Shown piece after piece: positions 24,343 through 32,140 of a stretch of DNA of 64,000 nucleotides. The notes under the pieces are model-generated. The model searched no databases. It was not told the origin of the DNA and saw nothing but the letters and a program-made list of their open reading frames with translations. Made by a program: the position numbers and the translations under genes. The stretch comes from Actinokineospora globicatena (GTDB lineage Bacteria; Actinomycetota; Actinomycetes; Mycobacteriales; Pseudonocardiaceae): assembly GCF_024171945.1 (NCBI RefSeq), contig NZ_JAMTCR010000005.1, forward strand, positions 248,001 to 312,000. The letters are read 5' to 3'. Numbering within the stretch: position 1 is the first letter of the stretch; each line of letters opens with the position of its first letter.

Positions 24343-26328
24343 CTACTTGACGACCTGGTAGATCGTCGAGTCGGTGTTGCGGTAGACCTCGCGCAGCCCG
24401 CTGACCTCGTCGAGGTCCTGCAGGCCGATGGCGACCGGGGCCATCGGGTCCGCCTTGACCGAGCCCCGGCTGACGAAGACGTAGCTGATCTTCAGGTTCT
24501 GCACCGCGCGGCGCACCGAGCTGTCGGTGTCCAGGTCGTTGAGCCGGTTCAGGATGATCGAGGCGTCGTTGCTGCCGTCCTTGCGCGGCGGGATCGGCCC
24601 GATCACCGACACCTTGAACAGCGGCTGCACGCCGTCGATCGCCCACATCCACGGCGAACCGTCGTGCGGGTCGTTGGCCACGATGGTGCCGGGCGGGACG
24701 TTCTTCTCCAGCCAGTCCATCGCTTCCATCTTGGTGTGCGATACGACCGGCCCGTCGAGGTAGAGCCACCGCAGCCGGTCGGTGTTACGCGGCAAGTAGA
24801 AGCCACGCGTCAGGGCGCCGAAGAGGACCACGACCACACCGAGGGCGATGACCGGGAGGAGAACGCGCTGGCGTTCGCTGGTCTCCCTCTTAGCCGTGAC
24901 CTTCTTGTACAGCGTCACGAGGCCATCCCGGAAGGTGATGACACCGATGGCGGCCAGCACGATCAGCCCCGGCGTGCTCAACGCCGCGATGCGCCACGGG
25001 TCGTTCCACCACGGCCTGCTCAGCGCCCGCACCAGCGGCGTCGAGTACCCGGCCACCCCGATGTAGAGGATGGTGAACGCCAACCCGCCCAGCAGCCACC
25101 AGTACAGCGGCCGGAACTTCGCCTTGCGCACCCCGATCAGGCCCACGACCAACGCCGCGGTGAACCACCACGCGGGGAAGGTGGCGCTGTAAGGGGCCGC
25201 CCAGGCCGGGTAGCCGACCGCACGCGAGGCGCCCAAGAGCCTGCCGAAACCATCCGCGGGCAACGCCGTCGGCGGCCACGCGACGTCGTCACCGGAGACC
25301 TGGATGCCCAGGAATGCCGACACCTGACCGAATCCGATGACGATCGCGAGCACGGCGACCACAGCGCCTGCGGCCAGGTCGGGCAGGATCCGCCGCCGGT
25401 TCGTGATCCAGCGCTGCACCAACAACACGCCGCTGAGCAGGATGGCGGCCACGGCGACGCTGGAGTGGATCGCGAGCAACCCGATCCCCGCGAGCCCGGT
25501 CGCCAACGCCAGCCCGGGCGTGCGCTTGGTCAGCGTGTAGTGCAGCAGCGCGACGAACGCGGGCACCAGCGCGATCCCGGCGGCGAGCGGGAACAGCGGG
25601 CCCCACACCTGGATGTCGTACGGGAAGGTGGTGACGGTCGCGGACAGGATCGCCGTCACCGCGGTCAACGCCGGGCTGTTGGTGCAGACCTTCACCAGCG
25701 TCGCCATGCTCAGCACGAACACCGCGATCACGGCCCCGTTGGCCATGTCCAGCGAGGCCACCACGTCGAACCCGCCGATCTGCCGCACGACGGCGACCAG
25801 CGAGTGGAAAGCGTTCGGGTAGAAGTAAGTGGCGACGTCCGGGTCGGCCAGCACCTTCAACGCCGACGGCGCCGAGTTCCCGGTGTCGGAGATGAACCGG
25901 ATCGCGTTGGCGTGGTACGCCGCGTCAAACCACTGCGGAACCGCCGAGAACCCGCGCGAGGCACGGTAAGAGGCGAACAGTCCGATCCCGGCCCCCAGCA
26001 GCACACTGCCGCCCACGGCCAAGTGGTGCGTTCGGCTCCAGGGCGCGCGCACCGGTTCCTCTTCGGCCCAACGCCCATCCCACCGCCGCGTGAGCCTGCT
26101 GATCCCGAAGCCCACCAACGCCAACACGGCAGACACCCCGAGCAACGCCACGACGTTCCACGAGATCCCCAACCGCGGCAACACCGGCGCCGCGACCCCC
26201 ACCACCCCGAAGGTCACCACGGGCGCCGTCCCCACCAGCACCCATCCCCGCAGCCCCGAGGCATACCCCACCACCAGCCCCGGCCCCCCCGCGACCGCGA
26301 CGGTGGTCAAAAGCAACAACGCCATCTC
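24343..26328 (-). CDS. Polytopic membrane protein, DUF6541 / GT-C glycosyltransferase-like
   Basis: About 661 residues from an ATG at 26328; the frame is open to 26397, and a TTG with a GGAG site lies between, so the start is uncertain. There are about 13 membrane helices (MALLLLTTVAVAGGPGLVVG, VALLGVSAVLALVGFGISRL and so on). The first large periplasmic loop contains WFDAAYHANAIRFISDTGN, whose Asp resembles the catalytic acid of GT-C enzymes, and FYPNAFHSLVAVV. The C-terminal periplasmic domain has MDWLEKNVPPGTIVANDPHD and DGVQPLF. These are features of DUF6541 proteins, thought to be envelope glycosyltransferases using polyprenyl donors. It is the first gene of an operon with the DUF371 fusion. 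Confidence 0.75.
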   Translation of the reverse strand, partial: EMALLLLTTVAVAGGPGLVVGYASGLRGWVLVGTAPVVTFGVVGVAAPVLPRLGISWNVVALLGVSAVLALVGFGISRLTRRWDGRWAEEEPVRAPWSRTHHLAVGGSVLLGAGIGLFASYRASRGFSAVPQWFDAAYHANAIRFISDTGNSAPSALKVLADPDVATYFYPNAFHSLVAVVRQIGGFDVVASLDMANGAVIAVFVLSMATLVKVCTNSPALTAVTAILSATVTTFPYDIQVWGPLFPLAAGIALVPAFVALLHYTLTKRTPGLALATGLAGIGLLAIHSSVAVAAILLSGVLLVQRWITNRRRILPDLAAGAVVAVLAIVIGFGQVSAFLGIQVSGDDVAWPPTALPADGFGRLLGASRAVGYPAWAAPYSATFPAWWFTAALVVGLIGVRKAKFRPLYWWLLGGLAFTILYIGVAGYSTPLVRALSRPWWNDPWRIAALSTPGLIVLAAIGVITFRDGLVTLYKKVTAKRETSERQRVLLPVIALGVVVVLFGALTRGFYLPRNTDRLRWLYLDGPVVSHTKMEAMDWLEKNVPPGTIVANDPHDGSPWMWAIDGVQPLFKVSVIGPIPPRKDGSNDASIILNRLNDLDTDSSVRRAVQNLKISYVFVSRGSVKADPMAPVAIGLQDLDEVSGLREVYRNTDSTIYQVVK

Positions 26329-26545
26329 GCCGGTCGGGATCAACTCAGAACTCCACAGGTGGTGTCCTCGGAAAGCGCTCGTGCCCCCGAGCATCAACTC
26401 TCAAGCCGCCCCGAGGCTACACCGCCCCACCCCCATCACCCCCGGCAACACCAACCCCACCCACCGCAACCCCACCCCCAATCCGCCCCAACCCAACCCG
26501 CGAAGCAATCAGAGCCTTGAGGGCCGCCCCCCGACGAATTGCCCC

Positions 26546-26830
26546 AGAGCGAAGCTCCCCACACAGGCCTGAAGAATGACGACCAACCAGGTTCGCGCTC
26601 TCAGCGAACACGGGTGACCCACAGCGGGGGTCCCGGGGGCGAAGCCCTCCGGGCCAGCCTGTGGTCGCATCCCTGAGAAATGACGACCAACCAGGTTCGT
26701 GCCCTCCACCAACACAGGCGACCCACAGCGGGGGGTCCGGGGGCGAAGCCCTCCGGGCGGGTCTGGGGTTGCACCCCAGAGAAGATGACGAGCGACCCTG
26801 TTCGCGCATTCCGCGAACAGGGGTCGCCGG
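26546..26830 (-). repeat. Tandem repeats of about 105 bases downstream of tRNA-Arg
   Basis: Nearly three copies of a 104-105 base unit follow the tRNA in its direction of transcription. Anchor points are ATGACGA at 26576, 26680 and 26785 (plus strand), and GGGGGCGAAGCCCTCCGGG at 26635-26653 and 26739-26757, with a degenerate copy near 26547. Each unit contains a hairpin of the type GTTCGCG...CGCGAAC next to CCAACCAGG. Related sequence follows tRNA-Gly and tRNA-Pro in this window. Open frames across it (containing RTWLVVI-like peptides) are a by-product of the repeat and are not genes. Confidence 0.8.
26793..26826 (-). terminator. Hairpin terminator of tRNA-Arg
   Basis: CCCTGTTCGCG and CGCGAACAGGG form an 11-base stem around CATTC. 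It begins 10 bases beyond the tRNA 3' end and is followed on the minus strand by a T/C-rich stretch. It is also the first hairpin of the tandem repeat array. Confidence 0.65.
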
Positions 26831-26836
26831 AGCTCG

Positions 26837-26909
26837 TGCCCCCGGCAGGACTCGAACCTGCGACCAAGAGCTTAGAAGGCTCCTGCTCTATCCGCTGAGC
26901 TACGGGGGC
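26837..26909 (-). tRNA. tRNA-Arg (anticodon TCT)
   Basis: 73 bases with a 7-base acceptor stem GCCCCCG/CGGGGGC, discriminator A, D-arm GCTCAGCGGATAGAGC, anticodon loop CTTCTAA and T-arm CAGGTTCGAGTCCTG. CCA is not encoded. It is read on the minus strand. Confidence 0.97.
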
Positions 26910-27043
26910 TGGGCGTGCGGCCGAGGCCGCACAGTAGTCCGCTCACGGGACTGATCGTCCGAGGACGGCTCACCGTTTCCGCTTGGAACTGATCGGGTGA
27001 CGAACGACGCTCGGATGCGTCCGTTCGGGGGAGGGCCGTTGCG

Positions 27044-27592
27044 CTAAGCGCGCGGGAGTCTGGTTACCGCGCGTTCAGTGAGCGGTTGCAGGATACGCAC
27101 CAGGGCGGCCTCGGACACGTCCCGCTTGTCCACCGCGACCAGCAGGGATCGGTCTGGGCGGACCTCGACGGTCGCGGTGCAGGTGCGGTAGCCCTCTGTG
27201 ACCGTACAGTGCAGCCACGTCGGGTAGCCGAGGGTGGACTCGGCGTGGCCGCCCGGTTGGTCGCGGCGGACCTGGGCGAGGGGCTTGTGCAGGGCGACCA
27301 GGGCGAGGTCACTGGTGGCGCCGTTGCCGAGCGGGAAGCCGCAGGACTCGGGGAACGTCTCCGTGCGGGTTCTCGGGGTACCGATGAGGCCGCCTGCCTC
27401 GGTGAGGTCGTCGGCGGTGAGTAGCCCGCACAGGTTCACGCCGTCGAGGGATAACGGTGACGGAACGCTCACTGGGGTGTGCGGTGTCGTGACCGGGCCG
27501 AAGCCCGCGGCGGGAACGGGGCGGCCCGCCACCGGTGCGCCGCACGCCGCCAGCAGCCCGATGCCGACGACAGCGACAAGAGTCCGCCTCAC
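27044..27592 (-). CDS. DUF3558-family lipoprotein
   Basis: 182 residues from a GTG. The signal peptide MRRTLVAVVGIGLLAAC ends in a lipobox LAAC (Cys17), so the mature protein is lipid-anchored outside the membrane. The DUF3558 domain follows a Pro/Ser/Thr linker: NLCGLLTADDLTEAGGLIG, ESCGFPLGNG, then TWLHCTVTEGYRTCTATVEV and DVSEAALVRILQPLTERAV. Cysteines come in pairs as in other family members. DUF3558 lipoproteins are abundant in Pseudonocardiaceae, and their function is unknown. The start lies about 100 bases from the divergent CopD-CtaG gene. Confidence 0.85.
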   Translation of the reverse strand: MRRTLVAVVGIGLLAACGAPVAGRPVPAAGFGPVTTPHTPVSVPSPLSLDGVNLCGLLTADDLTEAGGLIGTPRTRTETFPESCGFPLGNGATSDLALVALHKPLAQVRRDQPGGHAESTLGYPTWLHCTVTEGYRTCTATVEVRPDRSLLVAVDKRDVSEAALVRILQPLTERAVTRLPRA

Positions 27593-27697
27593 GCCGCCTA
27601 CGGTAATGCCTGGCCGCCTGTGTGTGATTACCCAAGCACGGCGGGTTGTGAATCAGCGCTTCTCGGCGCCTCCGGACCCGGCTACTACGCTCGACCC

Positions 27698-29707
27698 GTG
27701 TCCCCTGATAGCTCCACCGAGACCCGTCGACCGGGATCGGGCCTAGCCCCGTTGCTCGTGGTCGGGGGGCTGCTGGCCGCCCTCGTAGGTGCGGCGCTCG
27801 TCGCCGCGTCCGGTAGCGACCGGTATGTCCTGCAGGGGCTACCGACGCCGGACGCGTTCACCGAGCACGCGTTGACCGTGGTGCGGGTCCTGACCGAGGT
27901 CGGTTGTGTCATCACCGTCGGCAGCCTGCTGTTCGCGGCCTTCCTCGTGCCCCCGCAGCGCTCGGGGGTGCTCGACGTCGGTGGCTACGCCGCCATGCGC
28001 ATGGCTACCTGGGGCGCTGTCGTGTGGTTCATCGGCGCGCTGCTCTCCGCGCCGTTCACCGCCGCCGACGCTGTTGGCCGATCTATCACGACCGTGCTGC
28101 GCGGCGATGTGCTGTTCACGCTCGTTGGCTCTCTCTCCCAAGCGCAGGCGTGGTTGCTCACCGCGGCTATCGCGCTCGTAGTGCTTGTCGCGACCCGGTT
28201 CGTGCTCACCTGGAACTGGACGGCGGCGCTGTTCGTGATCGCGGTCGTCGGCATCGTGCCGGTCGCGGTCACAGGGCACTCCTCTAGCGGCGGTCAGCAC
28301 GACATGGCGACCAACAGCCTCTTGTTCCACCTTGTCGCCGCCGCGTTGTGGGTCGGAGGGCTTGTCGCGCTGCTTGCGCACGGTCGTCGTCGCACCGAGC
28401 ACCTCGGATTGGCCGCGACCCGGTTCTCGCGAGTCGCCCTGGCCTGCTGGATCGTCATGGCGATCTCAGGTGTGGTCAACGCGCTGGTACGCCTGCCGCT
28501 GTCGGACCTCTTCACCTCTTGGTACGGCGGACTCGTCCTAGCCAAGACTGTCGCCCTACTGATCCTCGGCCTCTTCGGCTACCTGCAGCGGGAACGCGGA
28601 GTGCGCGCGGTAGTGGAGACCGGCAGCGGTAGCGCACTCGCCCGGCTCGCCGCGGTCGAAGTGCTGATCATGTTGTTGACGATCGGTATCGCCGCCGCGC
28701 TGGCCAGGACCCCACCGCCGGAGACCGGCGCCGCCGAACCCGGACGCGTCGAGCTCGCGCTGGGCTACCCCCTCAGCGAAGCGCCGTCGCTGGGGAACCT
28801 GTTGTTCGCGTGGCGGTTCGACCTCGTCTTCGGGACCCTCGCCATCGCGCTCGCCGTGGGTTACGTGCGCTGGTTCCTGCGGCTGCGCGCGAAAGGCATC
28901 GCGTGGCCCGTGGGTAGGCTGGTGGCGTGGCTCGCGGGCTGCCTCGTCGTCCTCTTCGCGACCTCGTCCGGCTTCGGCAAGTACTCGCCCGCCATGTTCA
29001 GCATCCACATGGAAGCGCACATGATGCTGTCCATGCTGGCGCCGGTCCTGCTCGTTCTCGGCGCACCGATGACTCTGGCACTGAGGGCTCTACCGCGCGC
29101 GGGTAAAGAAGGCGTGCCCGGAGCGCGGGAGTGGTTGCTGGCCTTCGTGCACTCGCCGGTGTCCCGGTTCCTGACCCACCCGATCGTCGCGCTGGTGCTG
29201 TTCGTCGGGTCCTTCTATGGGCTCTACCTGACCGGCCTGTTCGACTCGGCGCTAGAGGAGCACTGGGCGCACCTGGTCATGAATGCGCACTTCCTGATCG
29301 TCGGCTACATCTTCTACTGGCCGGTGATAGGAGTTGATCCCGCGCCGCGCCAGTTGCCCCACCTCGGCAAGTTGGGTCTGGTCTTCGCCTCCATGCCGTT
29401 CCACGCGTTCTTCGGGGTGATCCTGATGAGCACGCAGACGGTGATCGGCGAACGCTTCTACCAGGGCCTCGGCCTGCCGTGGAACACCGACCTGCTCGCC
29501 GACCAGCGCCTCGGCGGCGGCATCGCCTGGGCGTCCGGGGAGATCCCGCTGCTGGTCGTGCTCATCGCCCTGCTCGTGCAGTGGTCGCGCGCCGACGACC
29601 GGGAGGCCCGCCGCTCCGACCGGCGGGTCGACGAGGGCACCTCCGACGACCTCGACGCCTACAACGCCATGCTCCGCGAGCTCGCCGACGGAAAGAACCC
29701 GACCTGA
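27698..29707 (+). CDS. CopD-CtaG fusion: copper import / cytochrome c oxidase assembly membrane protein
   Basis: 669 residues. A TACTAC -10-like element lies just upstream of the GTG at 27698, suggesting a leaderless mRNA. The N-terminal half (to about residue 330) is a CopD domain with about eight helices (VLTEVGCVITVGSLLFAAFL, GHSSSGGQHDMATNSLLFHL). The C-terminal half is a caa3-type CtaG domain with MFSIHMEAHMMLSMLAPVLL, HWAHLVMNAHFLIVGYIFYW, ASMPFHAFFGVILMS and a cytoplasmic charged tail. Conserved Met and His residues fit copper handling. The fusion is common in actinobacteria and probably supplies copper to the aa3 oxidase. Third-position composition shifts around 29100 inside the gene. 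Confidence 0.88.
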   Translation: MSPDSSTETRRPGSGLAPLLVVGGLLAALVGAALVAASGSDRYVLQGLPTPDAFTEHALTVVRVLTEVGCVITVGSLLFAAFLVPPQRSGVLDVGGYAAMRMATWGAVVWFIGALLSAPFTAADAVGRSITTVLRGDVLFTLVGSLSQAQAWLLTAAIALVVLVATRFVLTWNWTAALFVIAVVGIVPVAVTGHSSSGGQHDMATNSLLFHLVAAALWVGGLVALLAHGRRRTEHLGLAATRFSRVALACWIVMAISGVVNALVRLPLSDLFTSWYGGLVLAKTVALLILGLFGYLQRERGVRAVVETGSGSALARLAAVEVLIMLLTIGIAAALARTPPPETGAAEPGRVELALGYPLSEAPSLGNLLFAWRFDLVFGTLAIALAVGYVRWFLRLRAKGIAWPVGRLVAWLAGCLVVLFATSSGFGKYSPAMFSIHMEAHMMLSMLAPVLLVLGAPMTLALRALPRAGKEGVPGAREWLLAFVHSPVSRFLTHPIVALVLFVGSFYGLYLTGLFDSALEEHWAHLVMNAHFLIVGYIFYWPVIGVDPAPRQLPHLGKLGLVFASMPFHAFFGVILMSTQTVIGERFYQGLGLPWNTDLLADQRLGGGIAWASGEIPLLVVLIALLVQWSRADDREARRSDRRVDEGTSDDLDAYNAMLRELADGKNPT

Positions 29708-29823
29708 CCGACCGGGTTGTCCACAACCCCGCGAGCCATCCACAGCCCAACCGCACTCCTCGACGGCCGCCCCGCCGCCGCCCACCCTGGACCTGTCAGC
29801 AGGACACGACCCAGGAGGGCGAG

Positions 29824-30246
29824 ATGAACGAGACCATGATCACGTTGGTCGGGCAGGTGGCGGGCGAGGTCACCCACCGCCGCTACGGCGACGACAAGGA
29901 CCTGGTGCGGTTCCGGCTCTACACCAAAGAACGCCGGTACGACCCCGAGCAACGCACCTGGGGCAACGCCAACCCCATGTACTTCACCGTCAACTGCTGG
30001 AGCGGCCTCGGCGAGACCGTCCGCAGGACGCTGCGCAGGGGAGCGCGGGTGATCGTCCTCGGCAGGCTCTCGCTGCGCCAGTACGACGACGGCGACGCAC
30101 AGCGCTTCGAGGCCAAGGTCGACGCCCGCGCCATCGGCGCCGACCTGACCTTCCAGGACATCACCATCGAGCACCCGGCGTGGTCGGGCCCCGACGACCC
30201 GCTCACCCAGGTCGAGCGGCCCGAGCCCGCCGCGATGGCGGCCTGA
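29824..30246 (+). CDS. ssb: Single-stranded DNA-binding protein (secondary SSB)
   Basis: 140 residues from an ATG preceded by GGAGGGCGAG. It has an OB-fold SSB domain: ETMITLVGQVAGEVTHRRYG, DLVRFRLYTKERRYD, NPMYFTVNCWSGLGETVRRT, GARVIVLGRLSLRQYDDGD and a final strand AKVDARAIGADLTFQDITIE. The tail is short and lacks the acidic DDDIPF-type tip that recruits partner proteins. It is therefore a paralogue of the SsbB kind rather than the replicative SSB. Actinomycete SsbB proteins are linked to chromosome segregation in spores or to competence. A TTGTCCACA site (29717-29725) lies upstream. Confidence 0.87.
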   Translation: MNETMITLVGQVAGEVTHRRYGDDKDLVRFRLYTKERRYDPEQRTWGNANPMYFTVNCWSGLGETVRRTLRRGARVIVLGRLSLRQYDDGDAQRFEAKVDARAIGADLTFQDITIEHPAWSGPDDPLTQVERPEPAAMAA

Positions 30247-30448
30247 GGTGTTTGCCGTGGCCACGACCAGGGCACCTCTCCCGCGCGACCGGGACGAAAA
30301 CCGACGGTGCCCGACCCCGGGAGCACGGACGAGGGTGGGCTCACCCACGCTCTCCGAGACCACTGACCACCGACGTCGCGCCCCTCGGGGTGCCCCGTCC
30401 CCCCGGTCGCGCTCAAGCGCCCGGGCCGACGCCTCTACGATCGCGAGC

Positions 30449-32125
30449 ATGGCCGAGTTCATCTACACCATGAAGAAGGTGCGCAAGGCGCACGGGGACA
30501 AGGTCATCCTTGATGACGTGACCCTCCAGTTCCTCCCCGGGGCGAAGATCGGGGTGGTCGGTCCCAACGGCGCGGGCAAGTCAAGCGTGCTCAAGATCAT
30601 GGCGGGCCTCGACCAGCCCAACAACGGGGAGGCGTTCATCTCCCCCGGGTACTCCGTCGGCATCCTGCAGCAGGAACCCCCGCTCAACGAGGAGAAGACC
30701 GTCCTGGGCAACGTCCAGGAGGCCTTCGGTGAGATCAAGCTCAAGCTCGACCGGTTCAACGAGATCGCCGAGCTGATGGCCACCGACTACTCCGACGAGC
30801 TGATGGAGGAGATGGGCAAGCTCCAGGAGGAGCTGGACCACGCCGACGCCTGGGACCTGGACTCCCAGCTCGAGCAGGCGATGGACGCGCTGCGCTGCCC
30901 GCCGCCGGACGCCGACGTCACGGTGCTCTCCGGTGGTGAGCGCCGCCGGGTCGCGCTGTGCAAGCTGCTGCTGTCCAAGCCCGACCTGCTGCTGCTCGAC
31001 GAACCCACCAACCACCTGGACGCCGAGAGCGTGCTGTGGCTCGAACAGCACCTCGCGCAGTACGCGGGCGCCGTCCTGGCCGTCACCCACGACCGGTACT
31101 TCCTGGACAACCTCGCCGAGTGGATCCTGGAGATCGACCGCGGCCGCACCTACCCCTACGAGGGCAACTACTCCACCTACCTGGAGAAGAAGGCCGAGCG
31201 GCTCGCGGTCCAGGGCAAGAAGGACCAGAAGCTGCAGAAGCGGCTCAAGGACGAGCTCGCCTGGGTCCGGTCCAACGCCAAGGCCAGGCAGACCAAGTCC
31301 CGGGCCCGCCTCGACCGCTACGAGGAGATGGCCGCGGAGGCCGAGAAGACCCGCAAGCTCGACTTCGAGGAGATCCAGATCCCGCCGGGCCCGCGCCTGG
31401 GCAACGTGGTCGTGGCGGTCGACAAGCTGCGCAAGGGCTTCGGCGACCGGGTGCTCATCGACGGCCTGAGCTTCGACCTGCCGCGCAACGGCATCATCGG
31501 CGTGATCGGCCCCAACGGCGTCGGCAAGACCACGCTGTTCAAGACCATCGTCGGCCTGGAGAAGCCGGACGACGGCCTGGTCAAGATCGGCGAGACGGTC
31601 CGGCTGTCCTACGTCGACCAGGGCCGGGAGAACATCGACCCGGCCAAGACGGTGTTCCAGACCGTCTCCGGCGGGCTCGACTACATCCAGGTCGGCCAGG
31701 TCGAGATGCCCTCGCGGGCCTACGTGAGCGCGTTCGGCTTCAAGGGCCCCGACCAGCAGAAGCCCGCGGGCGTGCTCTCCGGTGGTGAGCGCAACCGGCT
31801 GAACCTGGCGTTGACCCTCAAGCAGGGCGGGAACCTGATCCTGCTCGACGAGCCGACCAACGACCTGGACGTCGAGACCCTCGGGTCGCTGGAGAACGCC
31901 CTCGAGCAGTTCCCCGGCTGCGCGGTGGTCATCTCCCACGACCGGTGGTTCCTGGACCGCACCTGCACGCACATCCTGGCGTGGGAGGGCACCGCGGAGC
32001 AGCCGTCGAAGTGGTTCTGGTTCGAGGGCAACTTCGAGGGCTACGAGCGCAACAAGGTCGAGCGGCTCGGTGCCGACGCCGCGCGCCCGCACCGGGTGAC
32101 CTACCGCAAGCTCACCCGGGACTAG
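30449..32125 (+). CDS. ettA: Energy-dependent translational throttle protein EttA (ABC-F ATPase)
   Basis: 558 residues. TACGAT ends 7 bases before the ATG, so translation is probably leaderless. There are two ABC ATPase domains. The first has Walker A GPNGAGKSS, signature LSGGERRRV and Walker B LLLLDEPTNHLDAES. The second has GPNGVGKTT, LSGGERNRL and LILLDEPTNDLDVET. Between them lie the arm insertion (ELMEEMGKLQEELDHADAWD) and the P-site tRNA interaction linker with the basic stretch KRLKDELAWVRSNAKARQTK. It binds the ribosomal E site and gates the first elongation step according to the ATP/ADP ratio. Start MAEFIYTMKKVRKAHGDK is standard for EttA. Confidence 0.95.
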   Translation: MAEFIYTMKKVRKAHGDKVILDDVTLQFLPGAKIGVVGPNGAGKSSVLKIMAGLDQPNNGEAFISPGYSVGILQQEPPLNEEKTVLGNVQEAFGEIKLKLDRFNEIAELMATDYSDELMEEMGKLQEELDHADAWDLDSQLEQAMDALRCPPPDADVTVLSGGERRRVALCKLLLSKPDLLLLDEPTNHLDAESVLWLEQHLAQYAGAVLAVTHDRYFLDNLAEWILEIDRGRTYPYEGNYSTYLEKKAERLAVQGKKDQKLQKRLKDELAWVRSNAKARQTKSRARLDRYEEMAAEAEKTRKLDFEEIQIPPGPRLGNVVVAVDKLRKGFGDRVLIDGLSFDLPRNGIIGVIGPNGVGKTTLFKTIVGLEKPDDGLVKIGETVRLSYVDQGRENIDPAKTVFQTVSGGLDYIQVGQVEMPSRAYVSAFGFKGPDQQKPAGVLSGGERNRLNLALTLKQGGNLILLDEPTNDLDVETLGSLENALEQFPGCAVVISHDRWFLDRTCTHILAWEGTAEQPSKWFWFEGNFEGYERNKVERLGADAARPHRVTYRKLTRD

Positions 32126-32140
32126 ACGGGGAACGGCGAC

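Noticed and set aside
23272-26520. 1082-codon plus-strand frame opposite the DUF371 fusion and GT-C-like genes
   Set aside because: The minus-strand products have clear domains and membrane topology; this frame is a shadow caused by G/C-rich third positions.
26417-26867. Several short frames in the repeats behind tRNA-Arg (peptides with RTWLVVI)
   Set aside because: They recur only because the DNA unit is duplicated, they differ in frame and lack ribosome binding sites.
26546-26909. Integrated element or att site at tRNA-Arg
   Set aside because: No integrase, excisionase or phage genes and no duplicated tRNA 3' end were found in the flanking DNA.
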